Source: Alterinioella nitratireducens
GTDB lineage: Bacteria; Pseudomonadota; Alphaproteobacteria; Rhodobacterales; Rhodobacteraceae
NCBI RefSeq assembly: GCF_013155465.1
Contig: NZ_JABJVX010000004.1
Location: 328,596-392,595 of the forward strand
DNA length: 64,000 nt
Direction of reading: 5' to 3'
The notes below the pieces were generated by a model. That model was not told the origin of the DNA, made no database searches, and saw only the letters and a list, made by a program, of their open reading frames with translations. The translations under genes were made by a program, and so were the position numbers. Numbering within the stretch: position 1 is the stretch's first letter; every line of letters begins with the position of its first letter. This document shows, one piece after another, positions 34,627 through 47,994 of the stretch.

Positions 34627-36390
34627 ATGAGATTGGCCGTGCGGCATTTATTTCTTTGCGTATTCATCATTCTGGGAACCATCGTTGCGCAGACCGGCAG
34701 CGCCACCGCGCAGGAGGGCCGTGTCTGGGTCCAGCTCGAGGCGCATCCCGACCTCGCCACCGCCGAGGCCCGCGTGCGCGCCTATAGCCGCGTGATGCAG
34801 AACGTGAACGGCTACCGGCTGCGCTCGGGCTGGTACGCCATCGCGCTCGGGCCGTTCGACCAGGGCGATGCCACCGCCGCATTGAGCGCGTTGCAGGGGC
34901 AGGGGCTGATCCCCGCCGATGCCTACCTGGCCGAGCCCGAGATCTACGCGCAGCAATTCTTTCCCATCGGCACCAACAACCTGACCGGGGGTGACACCGC
35001 GCCCGCAACCGTGACGCAAGCCCCCGAAACCCCCGCGACCCCGCCCGACCCCGTCGCCGCGCCCGAGGAAACCGTGGCCGAGGCGCGCAGCAGCGAGGCG
35101 CAGCTTGACCGTGAGGCGCGCGAGGCGCTTCAGATCGCGCTGCAATGGTTCGGCTACTACACCTCCGGCATCGACGGTGCTTTCGGCCCCGGCACCCGTG
35201 GCGCGATGCGCCAATGGCAGGCCGCGCAGGGGGTGGAGGAGACCGGCGTGCTGACCACCCGTCAGCGGGCCGACCTGCTGGCGCAATATCAGGGCGCGCT
35301 GGCCGAATTGGGGATGCAGACCGTGCGCGACGAACGCGCGGGGGTAGAGATCGACCTGCCGCTGGCCATGGTCGAGTTCGCCCGCTACGAATTTCCCTTC
35401 GCCCAGTTCGACAGCGTTGACAATTCCGGCGTTCGCGTCCTCTTGATCAGCCAGGAGGGCACCCGCGCCACGCTTGGCGGCCTTTACGAGATCATGCAGA
35501 CGCTGGAAATCGTGCCGCTGGAGGGGGAACGCAACCGCTCGGCCGACAGCTTCGAGCTGACCGGCCTCAGCGAGACCCTGCGCAGCCACACCATCGCGCG
35601 GCTCCAGGATGGGCAGATCAAGGGCTTCACCCTGATCTGGACGCCCGAGCGCGACCAACAGATGGCCCGTGTCCTGCCGATGATGGAGGCGAGCTTTGCC
35701 ACTTTCGGCGGCACGCTCGACCCCGGCGCGGTCGATCCCGGCCTCGATCAGGGCGTCGACCTGATGGCGGGGCTGGAGGTGCGGCGACCCGCCCTGGCGC
35801 GCACCGGCTTCTACGTCGATGGCAGTGGCACCGTCCTGACCACCTCCGAGGCCGTGGCCTCCTGCACGCAGGTCATCGTCGATCAGCAATACGAGATGAG
35901 CGTGGCCTATGATGACCCCGCCACCGGCATCGCGGTGCTGCGCCCGACGCAGGCGCTGGCCCCCTCGACCTTCGCGGGTTTCGCCCAGATCGCGCCGCGG
36001 CTGCGCTCGGACATCGCGGTGGCGGGCTATCCCTATGACGGCGCGCTTGGTGCGGCCTCGCTGAATTTCGGCACGCTGGAGGAATTGCAGGGCCTGGATG
36101 GCGACGAGAACCTGCAACGCCTGGCGCTGGCGATCGAACCCTCCGAGGCCGGGGCCCCGGTGCTGGACGCCAACGGGGCGGTCCTTGGCATGATCCTGCC
36201 CGAGCCATCAACGGGCCGCGCCCTGCCCGAAGGCGTCAGTTTCGCCCTGCGGGCCGACCGGTTGCAGGCGATGCTGGCCGAGGCCGGCATCCAGGTCAGC
36301 CCCGCTGCGGAACAGCCCGACCCCCTCAGCCGCAACGCGCTCGCCCGCTACGGCATGGACCTTGCGGTGCTGGTGACCTGCTGGAACTGA
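34627..36390 (+). CDS. SPOR/peptidoglycan-binding protein with inactive trypsin-like domain
   Basis: 587 residues from the ATG at 34627. Signal peptide (ends near SATA). SPOR-like repeat at about 35-115 (WVQLEAHPDLATAEARVRAY), a PG_binding_1 domain near 170-225 (YYTSGIDGAFGPGTRGAM), then a trypsin-like domain from about 390. The expected catalytic positions are all changed: TTSEAVASC instead of TxAHxV, DDPATGIAVL at the Asp site and SEAGAPVLD instead of GxSGGP. It is therefore probably a pseudoprotease, perhaps binding peptide or cell wall. Convergent with nothing; the ParD gene follows after a hairpin. Confidence 0.85.
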   Translation: MRLAVRHLFLCVFIILGTIVAQTGSATAQEGRVWVQLEAHPDLATAEARVRAYSRVMQNVNGYRLRSGWYAIALGPFDQGDATAALSALQGQGLIPADAYLAEPEIYAQQFFPIGTNNLTGGDTAPATVTQAPETPATPPDPVAAPEETVAEARSSEAQLDREAREALQIALQWFGYYTSGIDGAFGPGTRGAMRQWQAAQGVEETGVLTTRQRADLLAQYQGALAELGMQTVRDERAGVEIDLPLAMVEFARYEFPFAQFDSVDNSGVRVLLISQEGTRATLGGLYEIMQTLEIVPLEGERNRSADSFELTGLSETLRSHTIARLQDGQIKGFTLIWTPERDQQMARVLPMMEASFATFGGTLDPGAVDPGLDQGVDLMAGLEVRRPALARTGFYVDGSGTVLTTSEAVASCTQVIVDQQYEMSVAYDDPATGIAVLRPTQALAPSTFAGFAQIAPRLRSDIAVAGYPYDGALGAASLNFGTLEELQGLDGDENLQRLALAIEPSEAGAPVLDANGAVLGMILPEPSTGRALPEGVSFALRADRLQAMLAEAGIQVSPAAEQPDPLSRNALARYGMDLAVLVTCWN

Positions 36391-36413
36391 GGCGCGGTCC
36401 CATGTGACGCGTG

Positions 36414-36444
36414 AAAGGCGGTCCGGGAAGGGGCCGCCTTTCTC
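36414..36444 (+). terminator. possible terminator hairpin
   Basis: AAAGGCGG/CCGCCTTT stem with a 12-nt loop. The T-run is short, so termination may be moderate. Confidence 0.6.
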
Positions 36445-36497
36445 ATGTCTATGGGCGGCGCATGGACAGACCGGGCGCAAACATCTAAGGTAGCGCA

Positions 36498-36508
36498 AGG
36501 TATTACCT
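36498..36508. promoter_or_regulatory. possible antitoxin operator
   Basis: Palindrome AGGTATTACCT, with an AAGGTA direct repeat 10 nt to its left, 18 nt before the antitoxin ATG. RHH antitoxins usually bind such sites to repress their own operon. Confidence 0.45.
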
Positions 36509-36525
36509 CTTATCGGGAGTGGCCC

Positions 36526-36804
36526 ATGGCATCGGCAACATCCGTCAAGCTCGACGACGACATGAAAGCGCGCGTCCGGCACCTGGCCGAGGCGCGGAAA
36601 CGCACATCCCACTGGATCATGCGCGAAGCCATTTCCCAATATGTCGAGCGCGAGGAACGGCGCGAGGCCCTGCGCCACGAGACGCTCGAGGCATGGGAGG
36701 AGTTTCGCGAAACCGGGCAGGGCGCGACCGCGGATGAGGTCGATCGCTGGTTGCAAAGCTGGGGCCGCGACGATGAACGCCCCGCCCCCGAATGCGGCAA
36801 GTGA
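36526..36804 (+). CDS. ribbon-helix-helix antitoxin (CopG/ParD type)
   Basis: 92 residues. The N-terminal RHH fold reads TSVKLDDDMKARVRHLAEAR, followed by RTSHWIMREAISQYVEREE. The acidic C-terminal half (ETLEAWEEFRETGQG) is the likely toxin-binding part. It overlaps the toxin gene by 13 nt, as in many type II pairs. The cognate toxin is ParE-like. Confidence 0.88.
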   Translation: MASATSVKLDDDMKARVRHLAEARKRTSHWIMREAISQYVEREERREALRHETLEAWEEFRETGQGATADEVDRWLQSWGRDDERPAPECGK

Positions 36805-37085
36805 CGGTCGCCCCGGCGGCGATCCGGGATTTGCAACGCATCCGCGATTTCCTTCGACCCAAGAACCCCGACGCGGCCAGACGGGCGGGCGAGGCGGTCC
36901 GGCAGGGCGTGCGGATCCTGGGCACGAAGCCGCGCCTTGGCCGGATGATCGACGACCTCCCCGAGGCGTATCGTGAATGGCTGATCGACTTCGGCGACAG
37001 CGGCTATGTCCTGCGCTATCGCATCGACGGTGACGCGGTGACGATCCTGGTGATCCGACACCGGAGGGAGGCGGGGATGCCCTGA
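36792..37085 (+). CDS. RelE/ParE family toxin
   Basis: 97 residues. The ParE layout is clear: VAPAAIRDLQRIRDFL, then GVRILGTKPRLGRMIDDLP and the strand-rich GYVLRYRIDGDAVTILVIRH. ParE toxins poison DNA gyrase whereas RelE toxins cleave mRNA; the terminal IRHRREAG fits ParE. Overlap with the antitoxin indicates a two-gene operon. Confidence 0.9.
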   Translation: MRQVTVAPAAIRDLQRIRDFLRPKNPDAARRAGEAVRQGVRILGTKPRLGRMIDDLPEAYREWLIDFGDSGYVLRYRIDGDAVTILVIRHRREAGMP

Positions 37086-37216
37086 CCGTTACCCGTTCGC
37101 GCACGCAGCGGCGGGCCAGCCCCCGCCATTTCGCACCTGCAGCATGAAACACTGGACCCGGCGCATCAATTCTCTATGGTCGCAGCCAACGCCCCTTTTG
37201 CAGATGCAACACCCCC

Positions 37217-39754
<2,538 letters not shown>

Positions 39755-39912
39755 TCGCCCCGATCCCCCACCATTACCCTTCATCAAGAGACGAGTCCGG
39801 CCACTGCCCGCCCGTTCGGCGGCTGTTAACCCGGCATCGTTAAACAAGGCTGCAGCGCGGCTGATTGAGGATGAAGCAGGCCGGACCGACCGGCAGATAG
39901 GGGATACCCAGA

Positions 39913-40617
39913 ATGGGACCTTCACGGATGAAACGCGCGATCTGCGCGGCGGGAACGTTTTTGCTGATGGCCACGACTCCGGCGGGGGCCGATGTGACCG
40001 CCTCCAGTTCCACCGACCCGACCCTGTCGCTCAATACGACCCTGGCCTCGGTCATGGGGTCTGAACATTCCGGCCTCGCCGCCCTCAGCCCCGGCCGCGT
40101 CCGCTCGCTCGGGGCGCCGTTCTCGGGCAACGGCGCGGCGACCGGGGGTAGCTTCAGCACCACCAGCGTGGGCCGCGCCCCCTACACGGCGGCCGAGCTT
40201 GACGCGATGGGCCGCGCGCGCGGCAGCCGGCAATGGGCCTGCCTGACCGAAGCGCTCTATTTCGAGGCGCGCGGCGAAAGCGTCGAAGGCCAGTTCGCCG
40301 TGGCCGAAGTCGTCCTGAACCGCGTCGACAGCCCCAACTACCCCGACAATATCTGCGATGTCGTCAACGAGGGCACCGGGCGGCGCAACGCCTGCCAGTT
40401 CTCCTATACCTGCGATGGCATCCCCGACGTCGTGACCGAGCCCGAGGTGCATCGCCGCCTCGGCCAGATCGCCCGCATCATGATGGATGGCGGATCCCGC
40501 AACCTGACCGCGGGGGCCACGCATTACCACGCCGATTGGGTCAACCCGGACTGGGCCAGCGCCTATCCCCAGACCGCGCAGATCGGGGTGCATCTGTTCT
40601 ACCGGCAGCAATACTGA
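39913..40617 (+). CDS. SleB-like cell wall hydrolase
   Basis: 234 residues with a signal peptide (KRAICAAGTFLLMATTPAGA) and a C-terminal SleB/Hydrolase_2 domain. Signatures are LTEALYFEARGESVEGQFAV, where the Glu is catalytic, AEVVLNRVDSPNYP and ATHYHADWVNPDWA. It would cleave peptidoglycan in the periplasm. The start at 39913 has GGGGA 8-9 nt upstream; a second ATG at 39928 (MKRAICAAG) is also plausible. Confidence 0.9.
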   Translation: MGPSRMKRAICAAGTFLLMATTPAGADVTASSSTDPTLSLNTTLASVMGSEHSGLAALSPGRVRSLGAPFSGNGAATGGSFSTTSVGRAPYTAAELDAMGRARGSRQWACLTEALYFEARGESVEGQFAVAEVVLNRVDSPNYPDNICDVVNEGTGRRNACQFSYTCDGIPDVVTEPEVHRRLGQIARIMMDGGSRNLTAGATHYHADWVNPDWASAYPQTAQIGVHLFYRQQY

Positions 40618-40824
40618 CGCCCCCACGCGCGCCTCTGTAACAATCCTGAAACACGCGGCCACCCCAATGGCGCCGATCTTCACGCGCGCGGCCCGGTTTC
40701 GGCGGCATTTGGCCTGTTCTTGTGCAAGAGGGGTCGCGCAGCCCCCGCCCCATGCTAAGACAGCGCAAACGAAGATGATCGCGCGCGCATGCGCGGCATG
40801 ACATGGGGCATCAAGAGGGGCATC

Positions 40825-42168
40825 ATGACTCGCAAGCTGTTTGGAACCGACGGGGTGCGCGGGCGCGCCAATACCGATCCGATGACCGCCGAGATGGCGC
40901 TGAAACTGGGCGCCGCAGCGGGCCGCTATTTCCGGCGCGATCAATCCCCCGTCCACCGTGTGGTGATCGGCAAGGACACGCGCCTGTCGGGCTACATGAT
41001 CGAGAACGCGCTGACCGCGGGCTTTACCTCGACGGGCATGAATGTCCTGCTGCTCGGTCCCGTGCCGACGCCCGCCGTGGGCCTGCTGACGCCCTCGATG
41101 CGCGCCGATGTCGGCGTGATGATCTCGGCCAGCCACAACCCCGCCACCGATAACGGCATCAAGTTCTTCGGCCCGGATGGCTTCAAGCTGTCCGATGAGG
41201 CCGAACAGGAGATCGAGCGCCTCGTCTTCTCCGAAATCACGCCCGCGCAATCCGAAAACATCGGCCGCGCCAAGCGCATCGACGATGGCCGGTTCCGCTA
41301 TATCGAACGGGTCAAGGGCACCTTTCCGCAGGGCCGCACGCTGGAGGGGCTGAAGGTCGTGATCGACTGCGCCAACGGGGCCGCCTACCGCGCCGCGCCC
41401 GAGGTGCTGTGGGAACTGGGGGCCGAGGTGATCCCGCTCGGCGTCAGCCCCAATGGCTTCAACATCAATGACGGTGTCGGCTCCACCGCGCCGGGGGCGG
41501 CTGCCGCCAGGATCAGGGAAACCGGGGCCGATCTGGGCATCTGCCTCGATGGCGACGCCGACCGTGTCATCCTGATCGACGAGACCGGAGAGGTGGCCGA
41601 TGGCGACCAGATCATGGCGCTCTTCGCCGACCGTTGGGCCGAGGAGGGGCGTCTCAAGGGGCACACGCTGGCCGCGACCGTCATGTCCAATCTGGGGCTG
41701 GAACGCTACCTCAACGACCGCTCCATCGTGCTGCACCGCACGCCCGTGGGCGACCGCCATGTCGTTGCCGCGATGCGCGAACACGGCCTGAACCTTGGTG
41801 GCGAGCAATCGGGCCATATCGTGATGACGGATTACGCCACCACCGGCGACGGCCTCATCGCGGGGCTGCAATTCCTGGCCGAGATGGTGCGCACCGGAAA
41901 ACGCGCCAGCGAGTTGGCGCATAATTTCGAGCCGGTGCCGCAGCTTCTGCAAAACATCCGTTTCGATGCCGGCCAGACCCCGCTGGAGGCCGCCCCCGTG
42001 CAGGCCGCCATCGCCGAGGCCGAGGCGCAGCTTGACGGCACCGGGCGGCTCCTGATCCGCAAATCGGGGACCGAACCGCTGATCCGCGTCATGGCCGAAT
42101 GCGAGGATGAGGGGCTTTTGCGCGATGTCGTGGGCGGTGTCGTCGCCGCCGTGCAGGACGCGGTCTGA
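40825..42168 (+). CDS. glmM: phosphoglucosamine mutase
   Basis: 447 residues. [18 protein letters not shown] at the N-terminus, the phosphoserine loop [17 protein letters not shown], the metal loop [14 protein letters not shown] and the sugar/phosphate-binding LGGEQSGHI and [12 protein letters not shown] are all present. It converts glucosamine-6-P to glucosamine-1-P for UDP-GlcNAc. Preceded by AGAGGGG. Its stop is immediately followed by the stop of the convergent mini-secretin gene. Confidence 0.98.
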   Translation: MTRKLFGTDGVRGRANTDPMTAEMALKLGAAAGRYFRRDQSPVHRVVIGKDTRLSGYMIENALTAGFTSTGMNVLLLGPVPTPAVGLLTPSMRADVGVMISASHNPATDNGIKFFGPDGFKLSDEAEQEIERLVFSEITPAQSENIGRAKRIDDGRFRYIERVKGTFPQGRTLEGLKVVIDCANGAAYRAAPEVLWELGAEVIPLGVSPNGFNINDGVGSTAPGAAAARIRETGADLGICLDGDADRVILIDETGEVADGDQIMALFADRWAEEGRLKGHTLAATVMSNLGLERYLNDRSIVLHRTPVGDRHVVAAMREHGLNLGGEQSGHIVMTDYATTGDGLIAGLQFLAEMVRTGKRASELAHNFEPVPQLLQNIRFDAGQTPLEAAPVQAAIAEAEAQLDGTGRLLIRKSGTEPLIRVMAECEDEGLLRDVVGGVVAAVQDAV

Positions 42169-42780
42169 TCACTCGTCCACCTCGATGAAGCGCGCGGTGA
42201 TGAGGATCATCAGCCGATTCTCGCGGCTGTCGGTCGCGCGCCTGCGGTAGAGGTTGCCGACCACCGGAAGGTTGCCCAGAAACGGCACCGGCACATCGAC
42301 ATCGCGGCTGTTGCGGGGCACCTGCTGCACCAACCCGCCCAGGACGATGGTGGCCCCGTCCTGCAGCGCCACATCGGTCTGAACGCTGCGCTCGATGACG
42401 AAGCCCGGATCGCCGGACAGGCGCACTGGGCCGAGGGACTCCAGCCGGGTCAAGTCGGCGCGGAATTCGCGGTCGTCGCCGAGGGTGATCAGTGGCCGGT
42501 CCAGATCGGTCACGCGGGCGGTGATATTGAGGGTGACGCGGTCCCCGGCATCGATCTCGGGCAGCACGATGAGGGAGAGCCGCGGCCTGCGGACCCCGTC
42601 CGGCAGGACGTTCGGCAGGTCGATCCCGATCCGGTCCATCCAACTGGCGCGGGGGCGCTGCAGGAACGGGATGGCATCGTCGTCGGACTCGTCCTGCGCG
42701 GTGATGATCGCCTGCGCCATGCGCGGAGACGCGGCCAGACCGGCGGCGGTCAACAACTGGGTGAACATACGTCTGTCCAT
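42169..42780 (-). CDS. small secretin-domain protein with Tat-like signal
   Basis: 203 residues. The N-terminus DRRMFTQLLTAAGLAASPR has a twin arginine and a hydrophobic stretch like a Tat signal. The remainder matches the C-terminal secretin core of GspD/PilQ/CpaC: ATIVLGGLVQQVPR, VPVPFLGNLPVVGNLYRR and RLMILITARFIEV. The N0/N1 ring domains and most of the barrel found in full secretins are missing. No secretion or pilus genes are adjacent. It may be an orphan adaptor or a degenerate secretin. Confidence 0.82.
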   Translation of the reverse strand: MDRRMFTQLLTAAGLAASPRMAQAIITAQDESDDDAIPFLQRPRASWMDRIGIDLPNVLPDGVRRPRLSLIVLPEIDAGDRVTLNITARVTDLDRPLITLGDDREFRADLTRLESLGPVRLSGDPGFVIERSVQTDVALQDGATIVLGGLVQQVPRNSRDVDVPVPFLGNLPVVGNLYRRRATDSRENRLMILITARFIEVDE

Positions 42781-42842
42781 GTCGCACCTCGGAGTTATGG
42801 AAAGACCCCCATTCTACCCCAAGTTGCGCGAATCCCCAAATC

Positions 42843-43760
42843 TCACCGCCTCCGCCCCGCGAACAGCCGCATCAGCGCCCCCCACTGGCTGACCATCACG
42901 CCCATCAGGATCAACGCCAGCGCCCATAACAGCGAGGGCGGCAACGGCTCGGACAGGATCAACGACCCCAACACCACCGACCAGATTGGCACCTGGTAAT
43001 TGACCAGGCTCATGAAGACCGGCCCGGCGCTGCGCACCACGATGACGCGCAGGATATTGGCCGCCGCCGTGGGGATCAGGCCAAGCCCCGCCACCACCAG
43101 AAGCGTCTCGCGCGGCGGCAGGGGCGGCGGCCCCTCGACGGCCCAGGCCACCGGGATCACCAGCACCGCGCCAAAGACCAGCAGCATGGTGGCCAGCCCG
43201 ATCGGGTCGGCGGGCGGCAGGCGGCGCATGAAGATCGAGCTCATCGCATAGCAGGTCGCGGTGCCGAGGCAGGCCAGCCGCCCCCAGGGCTCCATCGCCG
43301 ATCCGCTGCTCTCGAAGGCCTGCCCCCCGATCAGCACCACGACCCCGGAAAAGCCGATCACGAAGCCCGCCAGCTTGCGCAGGGTCATCCGCTCACCGGG
43401 CACCAGCACATGCGCCATCGGCAGCACGATCAGCGCAACGGCGGCCATCGAGACACCGGCAAAGCCCGAGGTGACATATTGCTGGCCCCAACTGAGCAGG
43501 GTGAAGGGCAGGGCAGAGCTGAGCGCCGCGACCCCCACCAGCCCCGGCCAGTCGCGCGCCTCGCTGGTGAAGACGGGCTTGCCGCGCAGATGCCAGACCA
43601 CGACCATCAGCGCCGCCGCGAACCCGATCCGGCCCGCCGCCAGCCAGAACGGCGTGATGCCGCGCAGCGCGACCTCGATGACCAGGAAGGTCGCCCCCCA
43701 GGTCAGCCCCAAAATGGCGATCATCAGCCAGCTTTTCGCGGTGATCTGCGGGGCGGTCAT
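42843..43760 (-). CDS. EamA family (DMT) transporter
   Basis: 305 residues, ten helices in two EamA halves. The first begins AILGLTWGATFLVIEVALRG and the second GRLACLGTATCYAMSSIFMR. NYQVPIWSVVLGSLILSEPL near the C-terminus is the typical EamA end motif. Probable metabolite exporter of unknown substrate. Confidence 0.92.
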   Translation of the reverse strand: MTAPQITAKSWLMIAILGLTWGATFLVIEVALRGITPFWLAAGRIGFAAALMVVVWHLRGKPVFTSEARDWPGLVGVAALSSALPFTLLSWGQQYVTSGFAGVSMAAVALIVLPMAHVLVPGERMTLRKLAGFVIGFSGVVVLIGGQAFESSGSAMEPWGRLACLGTATCYAMSSIFMRRLPPADPIGLATMLLVFGAVLVIPVAWAVEGPPPLPPRETLLVVAGLGLIPTAAANILRVIVVRSAGPVFMSLVNYQVPIWSVVLGSLILSEPLPPSLLWALALILMGVMVSQWGALMRLFAGRRR

Positions 43761-43850
43761 GCTGTCTCCGGGGTATCTTCCGGATCGGTAGACCCCGGCA
43801 CCGGGCCGGGGTCAAGCCGATAGCAGGTCGCCCAGGATCACGGCACCGGA

Positions 43851-44414
43851 TCAGCCGCGCAGGCGGTGATGCAGCAGGATCGGTACGGCCAGTTCCTCCT
43901 CATCGGTCAGGTGCCGATGCAGGAAGCGCCCGATATCCGCCGCCGTCGCCTCCAGCGGTCCGGCCTCGTCTTGCATCTGCGCAGGCTCCAGCGTGGCCAG
44001 TTGCACCACCCGGTTGGCTTGGGACGTGAAGCGCTCCAGCAACCCGTCCAGCGCCGCGTGATCGCCCTCCAGCATTGCCAGCCCGTCGGCGAAACGCGGG
44101 TCGGCGGCCTCAAGCTCGGGAAAGAAATTGCGGTCTTCCCAATGGTGATGCCCGTGCAGGTTGCGCACCAGCAGGTTGCCGAAATGCGCCAGGCGGCTTG
44201 CATAGGTCTGATCCTCCAGCCCCTTGTCGAGATAGCGTCGCGTATCCTTGGTGACGATCGCGGCCAGTTGGCGGAACATGGAATGGGCGGCCATCCAGTT
44301 CTGGGTGGACTGGGCGAGGTTCGGGTTCTCCGGCCATGTATCGCGCGGATAGTCCCGAAGCAGGAGCTGCATCTCAGGCGGCAGGCCCTGTCTGGTGTCG
44401 ATGCTGTGTGTCAT
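43851..44414 (-). CDS. hemerythrin domain protein
   Basis: 187 residues. His and Glu/Asp ligands for a diiron centre are visible in HGHHHWEDRNFFPELE, MLEGDHAALDGLLERF and FLHRHLTDEEELAVPILLHH. Such proteins sense or bind oxygen, NO or iron. Single gene; the upstream 224 bp holds an AT-rich patch (TTATACTATAACAATC) that may be its promoter. Confidence 0.9.
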   Translation of the reverse strand: MTHSIDTRQGLPPEMQLLLRDYPRDTWPENPNLAQSTQNWMAAHSMFRQLAAIVTKDTRRYLDKGLEDQTYASRLAHFGNLLVRNLHGHHHWEDRNFFPELEAADPRFADGLAMLEGDHAALDGLLERFTSQANRVVQLATLEPAQMQDEAGPLEATAADIGRFLHRHLTDEEELAVPILLHHRLRG

Positions 44415-44583
44415 GCAAGGGCAGATGGTGTGGGCGTTATACTATAACAATCCTCCATCCGCGCACCGGTGCTGTGCGGGCAAAGAGACCGGTTTCCGGG
44501 GCGCAGAGGGCAAGGTCACGCAGCGCAGTCCCTGCGGTCTTGTGTCGGCGGTCAGGGTTGCCCACAAGGTTCGGGCAATGGGA

Positions 44584-44615
44584 AACGCCCCGGCAGACCG
44601 ATCTGCCGGGGCGTT
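44584..44615 (-). terminator. ilvC terminator
   Basis: Perfect 14-bp stem AACGCCCCGGCAGA/TCTGCCGGGGCGTT with a 4-nt loop, 24 nt after the ilvC stop, followed on the minus strand by TTTCCC. Confidence 0.85.
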
Positions 44616-44638
44616 GTGAACGCGTCCGGATGGCGTGC

Positions 44639-46240
<1,602 letters not shown>

Positions 46241-46244
<4 letters not shown>

Positions 46245-46696
46245 TGGATCTCGACACCACCGACCGCGCCCTGCTGCGCGCGCTGCAAGAGGATGCGGGC
46301 GCGAAATCGGCGACACTCGGGCGGCGCCTGGGGCTCAGCCAGCCCGCCACCTGGCGGCGGATCAAGCGGCTGGTGGAGGCGGGCGTGATCGCGGGCCGCA
46401 GGCTGGACCTGGACGCGGGCAAACTGGGCTTCGGCGTCACCGTCTTCCTGGGCGTGAAACTGGCCACCAAGGGCCGCGTCAGCCTGGAGGATTTCGAGCG
46501 CGCCGTCAGTGCCATCCCCGAGGTGCAGACGGTGCAACACGTCCTTGGCCTCTACGATTACCGCCTGCGCGTCACCGCCCGCGATCTCGCCGATTTCGAG
46601 CGCGTGCTGCGCCGCCGGATCATGACCCTGCCGGGGGTGGGCAATGTCGAGGCCAATGTGCTCCTGAGCGAGGAACGCCGCCCCGGCCCGCTGTGA
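46241..46696 (+). CDS. Lrp/AsnC family transcriptional regulator 2
   Basis: 151 residues, same length as the previous gene. HTH in LDTTDRALLRALQEDAGAKS and LGLSQPATWRRIKRLVEAGV; RAM domain with VQHVLGLYDYRLRVTARDL. The two are coupled by an ATGA overlap and may form mixed octamers, as paired Lrp genes do elsewhere. Target unknown. Confidence 0.93.
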
Positions 46697-46777
46697 CGGG
46701 CCGCTCCTCGCCCTGTCGGGCTCCTCGCTGTTTTTCTCTCTCTCCCCCCCAGTGCGACATATCGACGAAAGCTCTGG

Positions 46778-46819
46778 TCTTCGGCGGCGGGACAGGTGAG
46801 TATTTGGACCAAGAAGATG
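46778..46819 (-). repeat. REP-like element, partial copy D
   Basis: On the minus strand it reads CATCTTCTTGGTCCAAATAC, which matches the left end of copy A at 7.2 kb. It lies between Lrp regulator 2 and the aminotransferase gene. Confidence 0.6.
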
Positions 46820-46853
46820 AACAGATTGCTTTGATTTTCAGGAGGTCCGCCCG

Positions 46854-47984
46854 ATGTCTGCCCTGCTCGATACTGTCGATCCCGACGGGAAGCTGGAGTT
46901 TTCCGTGGTCTTCACCGACCGCTCTCTCAACCATATGAGCGCGAAGTTCCAGAAGGTGATGCTGGATATCAACGAGGGGCTGAAGGAAGTTTACAACGCA
47001 GGCGGCGTGGCCATCGTGCCGGGCGGCGGCACCTATGCCATGGAGGCCGTGGCGCGGCAGTTCGCCGCCGGGCAGCCTTGCGTGATCGTGCGCAACGGCT
47101 GGTTCTCGTTCCGCTGGACGCAGATCCTGGACGCGGGCGGCTTTGGCGGCGAGGCGACGGTGATGCGCGCGCGCCAGACCGGAAACGAGGCCAACGCCCC
47201 CTTCGCGCCCGCCCCCATCGAGGAGGTGACCGCCCGCATCCGCGCGGACAAGCCGGGTATCGTCTTCGCGCCGCATGTCGAGACCTCCTCGGGCATCATT
47301 CTGCCCGACGCCTATATCAAGGCGCTGGCGGCGGCGGCCCATGAGGTCGGCGCGCTGATGGTGCTGGACTGCATCGCCTCGGGCTGCGCCTGGGTGGACA
47401 TGAAGGAAACCGGTGTCGATGTGCTGATCTCGGCCCCGCAAAAGGGCTGGTCCTCGACGCCCTGCGCAGGGCTGGTGATGATGTCCGAGCGCGCGCTGGC
47501 GCGGCTGGAGGAGACCACGTCCGACAGCTTCTCGGCCGACCTCGGGAAATGGCGCGCGATCATGGCGGCCTATGAAGGGGGCGGGCACGCCTATCACGCC
47601 ACCATGCCCACCGACGGGCTGACCGCCTTCCGCGACACGATGGCCGAGACCCGCGATTACGGCTTCGAGCGCCTGCGCGACGCGCAATGGGAGCTTGGCA
47701 CCAAGGTGCGCGCGGCGCTGAAATCGCGCGGCATCGCCTCGGTCGCCGCCGATGGCTATGGCGCGCCCGGTGTCGTGGTCAGCTATACCAACGATCCCGG
47801 CGTGCAGAACGGCTCCAAGTTCGGTGCATTGGGCGTGCAGATCGCGGCGGGCGTGCCGTTGCAAGTCGGTGAGCCCGAGGGTTTTTCCACCTTCCGCCTC
47901 GGTCTCTTCGGTCTCGACAAGCTGATCGACGTCGATGCCACCCTGGCGCGGCTGGAGGCCGCGCTGGACAAGGCAATCGGTTGA
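46854..47984 (+). CDS. class V aminotransferase (alanine-glyoxylate/serine-type)
   Basis: 376 residues. PLP-binding lysine in SAPQKGWSSTPCAG, Asp of the cofactor site in LMVLDCIASGCAW, and the N-terminal VVFTDRSLNHMSAKF as in alanine-glyoxylate or serine-pyruvate-type enzymes. A textbook AGGAGG site lies upstream. The substrate pair is not deducible. It follows the Lrp pair but an intergenic repeat lies between them. Confidence 0.9.
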   Translation: MSALLDTVDPDGKLEFSVVFTDRSLNHMSAKFQKVMLDINEGLKEVYNAGGVAIVPGGGTYAMEAVARQFAAGQPCVIVRNGWFSFRWTQILDAGGFGGEATVMRARQTGNEANAPFAPAPIEEVTARIRADKPGIVFAPHVETSSGIILPDAYIKALAAAAHEVGALMVLDCIASGCAWVDMKETGVDVLISAPQKGWSSTPCAGLVMMSERALARLEETTSDSFSADLGKWRAIMAAYEGGGHAYHATMPTDGLTAFRDTMAETRDYGFERLRDAQWELGTKVRAALKSRGIASVAADGYGAPGVVVSYTNDPGVQNGSKFGALGVQIAAGVPLQVGEPEGFSTFRLGLFGLDKLIDVDATLARLEAALDKAIG

Positions 47985-47994
47985 CGCGCCCGCC

